This document shows, piece after piece, positions 13,639-19,980 of a stretch of 30,713 nucleotides of DNA. The translations under genes and the position numbers were made by a program. Every line of letters begins with the position of its first letter. Position 1 is the stretch's first letter. Origin of the DNA: a virus. The notes beneath the pieces are model-generated. The model saw only the letters and a list, made by a program, of their open reading frames with translations, did not search any database and had not been told where the DNA came from. Location of the stretch: positions 1 to 30,713 of the IMG/VR virus record IMGVR_UViG_3300037421_000101; one strand, 5' to 3'.

Positions 13639-15443
13639 CGGAGTCCTTTCGCGAAGGTATGCAGATCGGTCAGGAGGTATTCGTTCGCGCCGCCGCGCGT
13701 GCCGCACGGCTTCGGCGGGTCCGCGGCGCGCTCGACGGCCTTGCGGACCGCGGCGAGCGACCGGCGCCCGAAAACGCCCTCGTCGACGGCCTCGCGCAGT
13801 GTCTTAGCAGGCGGCTGCGGGGGCTCTTGTCGTACGACGTCGCCCAGTTCAGGGGGGTTATGGGAAGAGATGGCGCGTGCTGCGACACTGGGCGGCCACA
13901 GCTGCAGCGGGACGCCCTCGGGGCCGGACGGGATGCGGGCGACGATGCCGGAGACAGCCAGGTCCCGCGCCCACGCGACCGCCTTGTCGCTGACCTCAGT
14001 GTCCTTGTCGTCCAGGTGCAGGTAGGGGACCTGCGTTTCCCGCACGCCTTCGCCGGTCACTACCTGTATCCGCCCGGGGATGGTGGTCATCGGCGGCATC
14101 GGGATGTGCTTGCCCACCACCATGTCCCAGCCGGGCCGGTCCCAGCGGGCCATCAGCTTGATACCGCAGTTAGTGCGGACAGACGAGTCCTTCACCCCCG
14201 TCGACTCAACGGTCAGCATCTGCGCGATCAGGATCTCGTGCATGTCGGAGGCCCGCCCCGCAGCCGACAGCGCCGCCAGCCCCGACAGCGCCGGGGAGCG
14301 CTTCGGGTCAGTCTCCTTGTCGCGGATCTCGGTCCAGTAGTCCTTAAGGGGCTGCATTCCGTAGTTCAGCTCCTCGCACACCACGATGACCCGCGACCCT
14401 ACGTTGCCGCGCACCCGGCCGGTTCCCTCCGCCGAGTAGTAAGCGGCCCGGATGCGCCGCTTCAGCTCCCTGCCGAGCCACGTCAGTGCCAGGTGCAGGT
14501 CAGCGACGTCGTGGGCGTTGATCACGTTCGGGAGGCCCTGCAGCCACAGGTGGCTGATCCACTTCGGGTCGAGGTTGAAGATCAGCGATCCGCGCATCAT
14601 CTCCTGCAGCAGCATGAACGCCGCCAGGTTGCTCTTGCCGCCGCCCGATCCGCCGGGGACGGCCACGTGGGGGCTCTGGCCGTAAGATGCCTTCGTGATC
14701 GCGTCCTTCTTGCCCATGCCGATCACGAGCTCGTCCGCGGCGGCGGCCTTCACGGCGGCGGCGAGGTCTTCCCACGTCACGTGCGCCGGCGGCGGCTCAC
14801 TCGGCGTGAACGTGACAGACCGCATCCGCCCCTTCAGCCGCCAGTCCGTATCCGGGGCCTCGATGGCGAGCCGCGTGGTGACAGCCTGCAGCACATAGCC
14901 CTGGTCGGCCGGGCTGATCTCGGTGTCATGCGGCCACTCGATGGCAACGCCCTTGATCACGTCGCGTGCCCGCTCCACCTCGAGCCTGACGGGCCGGGCG
15001 GGTATCCCGTGCAAGAGGGTGCCTTCCAGCGGCCGCACGTAGTGGCGTTCATGCTGCCAGTGACGGATCTTGTGCACCGCGCGCCACACGCCGAGCGCGG
15101 TCAGCGCGGCGGCCGCGGTGCACAGGCACACGACAGTCGCGAGCGTGGCCGTGACCAGCCCGTACGCGATCGTGAGGGCAAGGACGGTGCCGCCGGTGCG
15201 GTAGCCGGCCCGGCGGCGGCGCGGCAGGTAATGCCAGCGCAGCGCCGACGGGTGCAGGGCACGGTCCCCGCGGCGCGTCCACGTCGCGTTCGTCCGGTGC
15301 TCCCCGTCCATGCAATGGCCGCTGAACCAGAACCACGCCGGGCCCAGCACCCGCGCCACCGCGAGCAGGAACCCGCTCAGCACCCTGATCACCAGGATCG
15401 CCGCAATGATGGCCAGGCACAGGATGACCACGGCATCCCTCAC
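13635..15443 (-). CDS. FtsK/SpoIIIE-family ATPase (TraB-like DNA translocase)
   Basis: The protein has 602 residues. The N-terminus has membrane segments at about 4-35 and 85-118. The ATPase follows, with Walker A at 264-271 (GGSGGGKS), then FNLDPKW and a Walker B-like strand at 351-358 (RVIVVCEE). There the usual Asp is Cys356 with Glu357/358 after it. GLAALSAAGRASDMHEILIAQ is typical of the RecA-like motor. The last 60 residues look like a winged helix (SLAAVRKAVERA...NEYLLTDL) that could bind DNA. The family pumps double-stranded DNA; in Streptomyces plasmids the TraB version alone drives conjugation. It is coupled by GTGA to the DUF2637 gene and by ATGA to the HNH gene. Confidence 0.88.
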   Translation of the reverse strand: MRDAVVILCLAIIAAILVIRVLSGFLLAVARVLGPAWFWFSGHCMDGEHRTNATWTRRGDRALHPSALRWHYLPRRRRAGYRTGGTVLALTIAYGLVTATLATVVCLCTAAAALTALGVWRAVHKIRHWQHERHYVRPLEGTLLHGIPARPVRLEVERARDVIKGVAIEWPHDTEISPADQGYVLQAVTTRLAIEAPDTDWRLKGRMRSVTFTPSEPPPAHVTWEDLAAAVKAAAADELVIGMGKKDAITKASYGQSPHVAVPGGSGGGKSNLAAFMLLQEMMRGSLIFNLDPKWISHLWLQGLPNVINAHDVADLHLALTWLGRELKRRIRAAYYSAEGTGRVRGNVGSRVIVVCEELNYGMQPLKDYWTEIRDKETDPKRSPALSGLAALSAAGRASDMHEILIAQMLTVESTGVKDSSVRTNCGIKLMARWDRPGWDMVVGKHIPMPPMTTIPGRIQVVTGEGVRETQVPYLHLDDKDTEVSDKAVAWARDLAVSGIVARIPSGPEGVPLQLWPPSVAARAISSHNPPELGDVVRQEPPQPPAKTLREAVDEGVFGRRSLAAVRKAVERAADPPKPCGTRGGANEYLLTDLHTFAKGLR

Positions 15444-16207
15444 TGGCCGTTCCCGGCGCTCCGCAGGTGCTGCTGGATGAGCCGCGCTTTCTCGTCGCCG
15501 ACGTGCATGACGGTCATGATGCGGCGGATGCCCGGCACCCTCCCGGCGTCGGTGTCGTCACGGAACATCCGCTCGGCCCTCGCCGCGTGACCGTTCAGTG
15601 CGGCGCGGATGAGTGACGGATCGGCTGGCGGCTCAGGTGCACCCGGAACCGCCCGCTTAGCCACCACCCGCTTCAGCACCCCGAGACCCACCGCCAGAGC
15701 GGCGGCGGCAGCCAGCGGGGGGATAGACGCCGTGCCCCGGTCGGTGATCCTGTGCGACGCGACGTGGCCGATGTTCCCGGCGACGGACACGGCGAGCCCG
15801 GCCAGCGTCACGAGCCACGCGCCGGCGCGGTCCCGCGTCCGCCACCCGTCGATCAGCGCGACGAACAGCGCCAGCTCCCCGACCGCAATGAACACGTCAA
15901 CCTGAAGCGGGAACGCGGCCTGCCAGAAGCCGGTCAGGCCGTGATGCCCGGCCCACTCGTACAGGCCGCGGTAGGACTCGGCGAAGGCCGCGCCGGACGC
16001 GGTGGCGACCAGGACGGCAATGGCGATCAGGGCGGCGAGGCGGGGGCCGCGCAGGATGCCCGGACGGGGCAGCGGAGTGTCATCGCCGGCGAATCTCGCG
16101 CGGATGCTGCCGAGCCGGGTGCGCAGCCGGGTGAAGACGCCGTCTTGTGATGCAACGGTAACGACTCGGTCTCTAGAGTGGCCAGAGTTGCCACTGTTAG
16201 GTTTCAA
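15440..16207 (-). CDS. DUF2637 (SpdB-like) membrane protein
   Basis: The protein has 255 residues. Four membrane spans are visible (about 55-77, 95-118, 130-150 and 160-178). The conserved stretch SYRGLYEWAGHHGLTGFW...FPLQVDVFIAVGELALF identifies DUF2637. These proteins occur next to TraB/FtsK-like ATPases in actinomycete plasmids and AICEs, where Spd proteins help plasmid spread between hyphal compartments. The C-terminus has a helix-turn-helix-like part (RRIMTVMHVGDEKARLIQQHL). The start is probably TTG 16207 with GGAAAGG upstream. The stop overlaps the ATPase start (GTGA). Function is inferred from family context. Confidence 0.82.
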   Translation of the reverse strand: MKPNSGNSGHSRDRVVTVASQDGVFTRLRTRLGSIRARFAGDDTPLPRPGILRGPRLAALIAIAVLVATASGAAFAESYRGLYEWAGHHGLTGFWQAAFPLQVDVFIAVGELALFVALIDGWRTRDRAGAWLVTLAGLAVSVAGNIGHVASHRITDRGTASIPPLAAAAALAVGLGVLKRVVAKRAVPGAPEPPADPSLIRAALNGHAARAERMFRDDTDAGRVPGIRRIMTVMHVGDEKARLIQQHLRSAGNGQ

Positions 16208-16239
16208 CGTGGGGCCTTTCCTGCTGGTTCAGGGAGGGT

Positions 16240-16259
16240 GAGCCGTCTTCGGGCGGCTC
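16240..16259. promoter_or_regulatory. inverted repeat in leader of DUF2637 gene
   Basis: GAGCCGTC (16240-16247) can pair with GGCGGCTC (16252-16259) around TTCG, with one G-T pair. It lies 33 bases before the DUF2637 start. No U-tract is seen. It could be a terminator remnant for the small genes upstream, or a leader structure. The rest of 16208-16329 shows nothing else convincing. Confidence 0.35.
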
Positions 16260-16329
16260 CGGGCTGCGTTGAGTGCTTTGATCACTTGGCGCGGCCCGCC
16301 TGTCAGTTATTCAGTTGACTTCGGTAGAG

Positions 16330-16491
16330 CTACGCAGTGCCGGCAGAGTCCGGGTCTCCTCGGTGATTGAACTCCACTATCGCCTCGTGGAGCTGACCGA
16401 GCTGCGCGGCCATCTGCTGCAAGGCGCCGTTCATGCCGGCGGCGCATTCGGCGATCTGCTCGATGCGCTCGGCCGTAGTCAGCTCATCCAC
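16330..16491 (-). CDS. small helical protein
   Basis: The protein has 53 residues (MDELTTAERIEQIAECAAGM and on). One continuous helix runs to about residue 43, then a polar tail. GTG 16491 overlaps the previous gene's stop by 8 bases, suggesting coupling. Leu/Ile spacing (MAAQLGQLHEAIVEF) suggests oligomerisation. It is the last small gene before DUF2637. Function unknown. Confidence 0.6.
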   Translation of the reverse strand: MDELTTAERIEQIAECAAGMNGALQQMAAQLGQLHEAIVEFNHRGDPDSAGTA

Positions 16492-16705
16492 CGGCACACC
16501 GCCGCTCCAGCTCGTCGAGGAGCCCGCGAAGGTCGAGCGCGGCCGCCTGCTCGCCCCCGTCGCGCACCGCCCGCCACAGCAGCCGCTCGTCGCACGTGAT
16601 CAGCCACTCCGGGTGCGCCTCCTCGAACGCGCGCTGCCGCGCCACCTGGTCCACGGCGTCATCGACGCCGCGCAGGTGCCTCTCTCTCGGTCCCCTGTGA
16701 TCCAT
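16484..16705 (-). CDS. hypothetical protein
   Basis: The protein has 73 residues. It has a basic N-terminus (MDHRGPRERHLRGVDDAV), then FEEAHPEWLITCDERLLWRAV, a phrase that recurs in small actinobacterial hypotheticals, then a charged helix. AAAGGGGGAG lies 6 bases before ATG 16705. It is part of the leftward operon from the operator-bearing promoter at 17044-17087. Function unknown. Confidence 0.6.
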   Translation of the reverse strand: MDHRGPRERHLRGVDDAVDQVARQRAFEEAHPEWLITCDERLLWRAVRDGGEQAAALDLRGLLDELERRCAGG

Positions 16706-16719
16706 TCCCGCTCCCCCTT

Positions 16720-16869
16720 TTAGTGCGCTTTCCTGCGGCTGAAGAACTCCCGCAGCGCCGTCAGCACCACCTCGCCGAGCGACATGTCGTTCGCCTTCGC
16801 GTAGTCCCGCAGTTCCGCCTCGTCGGGCGGCGGCAGGCGCACGCTGAGCGGCTTACGCTGACTGGGCAA
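16720..16869 (-). CDS. ribbon-helix-helix (CopG/Arc-like) DNA-binding protein
   Basis: The protein has 49 residues. The pattern PLSVRLPPPDEAELRDYA followed by MSLGEVVLTALREFF is that of ribbon-helix-helix proteins: one strand, two helices, dimeric. The start is probably TTG 16869, overlapping the upstream gene by 17 bases; no clear binding site is seen, so coupled translation is likely. Such proteins act as operator-binding repressors or antitoxins, or assist relaxosomes in plasmids. It could regulate the nearby twin-operator promoter, though the operators could also belong to another protein. Confidence 0.65.
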   Translation of the reverse strand: MPSQRKPLSVRLPPPDEAELRDYAKANDMSLGEVVLTALREFFSRRKAH

Positions 16870-17026
16870 CGCCGGCCGCCCGCGAGACGGTGAGCGTCCG
16901 CTCGATCTCGTCGAGCACGGTTTCAGGGATGACGTTGTTCAGCCCTAGCAGCGTTGCGCGCAGCTCGACCTCGCTCATCGTCATGATGTGGCTGTCGGCC
17001 AGCTGCCACTTGTCTCGTGCCTTCAC
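16853..17026 (-). CDS. hypothetical first gene of the leftward cassette
   Basis: The protein has 57 residues, starting at GTG 17026 with GAGGG 7 bases upstream. Two short helices are predicted (SEVELRATLLGL and ETVLDEIERTLTVSR). It directly follows the operator-controlled promoter, so it may be the most tightly regulated product. It is not recognised. A longer upstream reading was rejected because it runs through the promoter and repeats. Confidence 0.6.
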   Translation of the reverse strand: MKARDKWQLADSHIMTMSEVELRATLLGLNNVIPETVLDEIERTLTVSRAAGVAQSA

Positions 17027-17043
17027 GTTCCGCCCTCTCGATT

Positions 17044-17087
17044 GGTGTACTACACCGCACCATACGCGAAGGTGTACTACACCGCAA
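17044..17087 (-). promoter_or_regulatory. leftward promoter with two operator copies
   Basis: On the minus strand TTGCGG (17087-17082), 17 bases, TATGGT (17064-17059). The 16-bp sequence GGTGTACTACACCGCA occurs at 17044-17059 and 17071-17086 (+ strand), each built on the near-palindrome GGTGTA-C-TACACC. One copy fills the spacer and the other lies over the start point, an arrangement expected for strong repression. The first gene starts 18 bases further. Confidence 0.7.
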
Positions 17088-17097
17088 GGGGGCGCGG

Positions 17098-17193
17098 CTA
17101 GTACGGCACGTGCAGCGCCACGAGCGCCACCGCCACCGCGCCGAGGAACGCGAGCGCGGCGAGCACCCGGGCCGCCGACCGCAGGACGCGCAT
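17098..17193 (-). CDS. 31-residue single-span membrane peptide (tentative)
   Basis: The reading MRVLRSAARVLAALAFLGAV... is one membrane helix with a basic start and a short polar end (ALHVPY). The ATG at 17193 lacks a clear binding site. It lies upstream of the operator-bearing promoter on the same strand. Codon bias fits, but the length leaves it doubtful. Confidence 0.35.
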   Translation of the reverse strand: MRVLRSAARVLAALAFLGAVAVALVALHVPY

Positions 17194-17237
17194 CACGACA
17201 CGACGTTAACGCCAATTGACAGTGACCGCGCAGCGTC

Positions 17238-17325
17238 AGGGCACATTGAGGGCACATCGCATCGCGCTCTAATGACCCCTGATGACCCCTCATGACCCGT
17301 CAAATCCCAGCTCAGGAACGGGTCA
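17238..17325. other. candidate attP arm-type sites
   Basis: ATGACCCCT occurs at 17272-17280 and 17282-17290, and ATGACCCGT at 17292-17300, exactly 10 bases apart and so on one face of the helix. ACGGGTCA (17318-17325) is an inverted fourth copy. AGGGCACAT occurs twice, 11 bases apart (17238-17246 and 17249-17257). A lower-GC stretch follows (17345-17395). Phased short repeats near a tyrosine integrase gene resemble integrase or excisionase arm sites. The core cannot be placed without the host junction. Confidence 0.5.
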
Positions 17326-17378
17326 AAGCCCTGGCCAGCAGCGCCCATCAGTTTCCTATCAACTAATCCCGCAGCGTA

Positions 17379-17681
17379 TTAACCAGGGATAATGTCCGGT
17401 TTGCCGTCCCGGAGGGCACTTCCGGGGCATCTCGACTGCCGGAAAGAGGGTAATCCGGGTGGTCGCTCCAGACGGTGGCGAGGTCCAGGACGTTCCGGGT
17501 TAGGCACGGTGAGGGTCACCCAGCTGATCATGTCGGCGAGAGCACGGTCGGCTTCCACGGGGTCTGCGGGATCGGCAGTGATGAACCGCAGCCGGGCCGA
17601 GTAGTAATTGCCTTCCGGGGTCTGGTACCGCCCGGCGGCGGCGAGTTCAGCGACGATGGCGGCCTCGTCAACCTCATCCAT
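17379..17681 (-). CDS. small protein coupled to integrase, chimeric C-terminus
   Basis: The protein has 100 residues. ATG 17681 (GGAGG upstream) lies within the integrase stop region (8-base overlap), so it is translated with integrase. Residues 1-63 look like an ordinary folded protein (MDEVDEAAIVAELAAAGRYQ to ALADMISWVTLTVPNPE). The rest (RPGPRHRLERPPGLPSFRQ...) is the DUF6221 3' end read in a wrong frame. The gene therefore seems to have lost its own end by recombination with a DUF6221 fragment. It may be non-functional at its C-terminus. The family is not recognised. Confidence 0.55.
   Translation of the reverse strand: MDEVDEAAIVAELAAAGRYQTPEGNYYSARLRFITADPADPVEADRALADMISWVTLTVPNPERPGPRHRLERPPGLPSFRQSRCPGSALRDGKPDIIPG
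17450..17492 (+). repeat. 43-bp repeat, copy 2 (DUF6221 remnant)
   Basis: Matches 5814-5856 at 41 of 43 bases, same orientation. Read on the minus strand in the right frame it gives VLDLATVWSDHPDY, the end of DUF6221 proteins, but no complete gene surrounds it. It is fused out of frame to the gene after integrase. Confidence 0.9.
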
Positions 17682-19023
17682 GGTCAGCCTCCGTTCCCCC
17701 GCCGAGCGTATCCGCCCCGCCGAAGAACCGGTCAACGGCCGCGCGCCCGTCGTCGCCGCTCTCGCCCGGCATCAGGTGCGCGTAGGTGCCCAGCACCACC
17801 GCCGGGGTGTCCCCTAGCCACGCAGCCGTCCGCACCACGTCGATGCCGGCCCGCAGCCACACCGACGCCGCCGTGTGCCGCAGCGCGTGCATGCCGTTCT
17901 CCCGCGCCGCCGCCCGCTTCTCCCCCGGCGCCAGCGGCGGCGTGATCCCCGCCTTCTCCTGCGCCGGCCACCACGCCGACGGGTTGAACAGGTCCCGCTT
18001 CAGCGGCAGGCCGTCCGGCCGCGACAGCACCAGCCGTACCGTCACCGGGCGGCCGTGCGCGCCCGGGTCGCGCAGGTCATGCCACGGCAGCGTCACCTCC
18101 TGCGGCGGGTACAGCTCCATGTGCCGGGACAGCCGGGGTGCCAGCGACGCCGCCAGCGGCACCTGCCGGGGCCTGCGGTTCTTCAGCGGCGCGAAGAACA
18201 GCTGCCCGGCCACCATCTTCAGCTGCCGCGTCACCGTCACGTGCGGATGCCTGCCGAGGAATGCAACGTCCCCGGCCGCCAGGCCGAACAGCTCCCCCTG
18301 CCGCAGCCCGGTGCCCGCGCCGAGCGGCGGCAGGATCGCGTACCTGGCCGGCAGCGCCGCCGCCATCGCCTCCACCTGCTCCGCCGTCCACGGCCGCGCC
18401 TTGTTCTGCCCGCGCGGCGGCAGGCTCACGCTCGCCGCCCGCACCGGGTTGCGGGACACCAGGCTGTCATCGGCCGCCGCCCTGAACACCGCCGACACGT
18501 TCCCGGCGACCTCCCGCGCCGTCGACGGCTGCAGCGGCATCGCCGCCATCCACGCCGCCACCAGCGACGGGCGCCGCGCCAGCTCCCGCAGCCGCCGCTG
18601 GCCGATCGCCACCCCGCCGCGCGGGGTCCGCCCCGAGCCGGGCCGCGCCGGGTCCTCGTACACGTGCAGCCGCAGGTGCTGCTCGAGCAGCTCCGCGGAC
18701 ACCGTGTCGTGGCGGCGCGTCTTCCGCCAGTCCTCCGCGTACGCCTGGAGGGTGACGTCGGCGGCGGCCGGGTCGGTGTAGTCGCCGGCGTTCAGGTCCC
18801 GGCGCAGCTGCGCGTCGAACGCGTCCGCGTGGCGGTTCGGGTCCTTCCCCTCCCTGTAGGCGAAGCTCTTCTTGCGCTGCCTGCCCTTGTCGTCGTAATA
18901 GCGGACCTGCCAGCGGGGGCCGCGCCCGTGGACGGCCGACGGGTACAGCCTCGCGCGGCCCCGGCTGTGCTCCCGGCACAAAACATCGCCCGATTTCGTG
19001 TGCCACCGGTCGTAGACGGCCAA
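17674..19023 (-). CDS. int: tyrosine integrase
   Basis: The protein has 449 residues. The likely start is TTG 19023 with CAGGAGC upstream. The N-terminal arm and core-binding region is residues 1-200 (WQVRYYDDKGRQRKKSF; TLQAYAEDWRKTRR). The catalytic domain has Arg241 (GTGLRQGELFGL), Lys281, His379 and Arg382 (HALRHTAAS) and Tyr414 (GTYAHL). The usual His/Trp before the Tyr is Asp405 (WLGDTPAVV), as in many actinobacterial integrases. It inserts the phage at a host att site and excises it with an excisionase, probably one of the HTH_17 proteins encoded at 20254 or 20974. It is divergent from the gene at 19218. Confidence 0.95.
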   Translation of the reverse strand: MAVYDRWHTKSGDVLCREHSRGRARLYPSAVHGRGPRWQVRYYDDKGRQRKKSFAYREGKDPNRHADAFDAQLRRDLNAGDYTDPAAADVTLQAYAEDWRKTRRHDTVSAELLEQHLRLHVYEDPARPGSGRTPRGGVAIGQRRLRELARRPSLVAAWMAAMPLQPSTAREVAGNVSAVFRAAADDSLVSRNPVRAASVSLPPRGQNKARPWTAEQVEAMAAALPARYAILPPLGAGTGLRQGELFGLAAGDVAFLGRHPHVTVTRQLKMVAGQLFFAPLKNRRPRQVPLAASLAPRLSRHMELYPPQEVTLPWHDLRDPGAHGRPVTVRLVLSRPDGLPLKRDLFNPSAWWPAQEKAGITPPLAPGEKRAAARENGMHALRHTAASVWLRAGIDVVRTAAWLGDTPAVVLGTYAHLMPGESGDDGRAAVDRFFGGADTLGGGTEADHG

Positions 19024-19088
19024 TTCCCGCTCCTGAGGGATTCATATTTGCTGAAATTTGTTTCCTAAAAGTTTACTCACCTGTCACG

Positions 19089-19118
19089 TTGCAATCATCT
19101 GGTAACAAAGTGTAAAGT
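19089..19118 (+). promoter_or_regulatory. rightward promoter candidate
   Basis: TTGCAA (19089-19094), 18 bases, TAAAGT (19113-19118). It lies in an AT-richer gap between the divergent integrase gene and the gene at 19218. GTTTCCTAA (19060-19068) nearby also occurs at 19959-19967 inside the immunity promoter, which hints at shared control. Confidence 0.5.
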
Positions 19119-19217
19119 CCCTGCATATCCCTGTCCTCCAGACCCCGGGAAAGGGAACCACGCAACGTCCCGCGAGGTTGCGAACACAAGCCGCACACTG
19201 GTCCAAGGGAGGGCCTG

Positions 19218-19502
19218 ATGCTGTTCGTGCCGCGCAGGATGCGCATCCCGCTTGTCGCTGTCACCGGCGCCGCACTCGCCCTGTGGGGGCTCGCCGGGGC
19301 CGGGTTCTCCGACCGCGCGACCGACCTGCTCTCCTCCGCCGCGGGCGCGGTCACCGTCATCAGCGTCAGCACGTGGACCATGCTCGGCGTCGCGTTCATG
19401 ATGCGGGACCGGGACAAGGAACTGCTCATCAGGTCCATCGCCGACGAGGCTAGGAAGCGCGCCGAGCCGGGCCGGACGGGCCCTCTTCGCCGGATCCAGT
19501 AG
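19218..19502 (+). CDS. small two-span membrane protein
   Basis: The protein has 94 residues with GGGAGGG 4 bases before ATG 19218. Two membrane helices are predicted (about 10-28 and 40-63), then a basic tail (MRDRDKELLIRSIADEARKR). The 3' end overlaps the opposing repressor gene by 53 bases. Placed between integrase and repressor, it could be a lysogenically expressed membrane protein such as a superinfection exclusion factor; that is speculation. Confidence 0.6.
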   Translation: MLFVPRRMRIPLVAVTGAALALWGLAGAGFSDRATDLLSSAAGAVTVISVSTWTMLGVAFMMRDRDKELLIRSIADEARKRAEPGRTGPLRRIQ

Positions 19503-19848
19503 GCAGGAGGATGCCGGCCAGCGCGTCGACCGCTTCCTGCTGCTTATCGGGCGGGAACCGGCGGCGGATCAGGGCCAGCAGGTCGGGGATCATGGCCAGC
19601 AGGGCCGGCGGGATGACCGGCTGCCTGTCTTCCTGCTGCGCCGCGATGCGCTCCATCTCGCCGACCGGCCAGCCGAGCGCTTCCTCTATCTGCGCCCTGG
19701 TGCGGGCGATGGGCCAGCGGCCCCGGCTTTCAAGGTTGCCGATGGTCTTGGTGGTCACACCCGCGGCGGCGCCCAGCCCCTGCTGCGTCATGCGCAGCTC
19801 ACCACGGCGGGCGGCGACCGCGCGGGCTGCGCGCTGCCTGCCGTCCAT
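19450..19848 (-). CDS. XRE-family repressor (candidate immunity repressor)
   Basis: The protein has 132 residues. The helix-turn-helix lies at about 18-60 (MTQQGLGAAAGVTTKTIGNLES), followed by a helical C-terminus without an obvious peptidase domain. The ATG at 19848 follows the -10 box by 7 bases and no ribosome site is present, so the mRNA is probably leaderless. It is divergent from the gene at 19988 across a 139-base control region, like the cI/cro layout. It is the best candidate for the lysogeny repressor. Confidence 0.78.
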   Translation of the reverse strand: MDGRQRAARAVAARRGELRMTQQGLGAAAGVTTKTIGNLESRGRWPIARTRAQIEEALGWPVGEMERIAAQQEDRQPVIPPALLAMIPDLLALIRRRFPPDKQQEAVDALAGILLPTGSGEEGPSGPARRAS

Positions 19849-19855
19849 AAAGAGA

Positions 19856-19884
19856 ATAATGAGGGACTAATAGGCAATATTCAA
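19856..19884 (-). promoter_or_regulatory. promoter of the repressor gene (leaderless)
   Basis: On the minus strand TTGAAT (19884-19879), 17 bases, CATTAT (19861-19856), then 7 bases to the ATG. This spacing would start the transcript at or next to the start codon. Confidence 0.65.
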
Positions 19885-19951
19885 GTGTTCCTTATGTTCT
19901 CTGAAGTGACTGGCGGGAGCAGAAATGTTTCCCGTTATTGCCGATTCTGCT
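19873..19951. promoter_or_regulatory. nested inverted repeats in the immunity control region
   Basis: GGCAATA (19873-19879) is inverted at 19936-19942 (TATTGCC), and AGCAGAA (19918-19924) at 19945-19951 (TTCTGCT). One half-site touches each promoter. They are plausible operators for the two XRE-type proteins, though not proven. Confidence 0.5.
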
Positions 19952-19980
19952 TGACAAGGTTTCCTAAGCGCTCATAAAGT
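19951..19980 (+). promoter_or_regulatory. rightward early promoter (leaderless)
   Basis: Consensus TTGACA (19951-19956), 18 bases, TAAAGT (19975-19980), then 7 bases to ATG 19988. It is the best promoter sequence in the window and would drive the early operon. GTTTCCTAA at 19959-19967 lies in the spacer. Confidence 0.78.

Noticed and set aside
13569-15590. 673-codon plus-strand frame opposite the FtsK-like gene
   Set aside because: The minus strand carries Walker A and membrane segments; the plus frame is Arg/His/Pro-rich without motifs.
10784-17026. Toxin-antitoxin system from the ribbon-helix-helix gene and a neighbour
   Set aside because: No neighbouring product shows a RelE, PIN, MazF or other toxin pattern; the gene fits regulator or transfer roles better.
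16853-17293. 146-codon minus-strand version of the gene ending at 16853
   Set aside because: The extra N-terminal part crosses the twin operator and the promoter and is low-complexity; GTG 17026 has a proper ribosome site.
17294-17324. tRNA-like T-arm (CGTCAAATCCC) near attP
   Set aside because: No acceptor, D-arm or anticodon structure surrounds it and the flanking bases do not form a tRNA; only the repeat of TGACCCGT is convincing.
17875-19068. 397-codon plus-strand frame opposite integrase
   Set aside because: The integrase catalytic residues are complete on the minus strand; this frame is low-complexity Arg/Pro/His.
19060-19090. Leftward integrase promoter with TTTAGG and TATGAA boxes
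   Set aside because: The candidate -10 is too near the TTG start and the match is weak; several equally poor pairs exist in this AT-richer gap.
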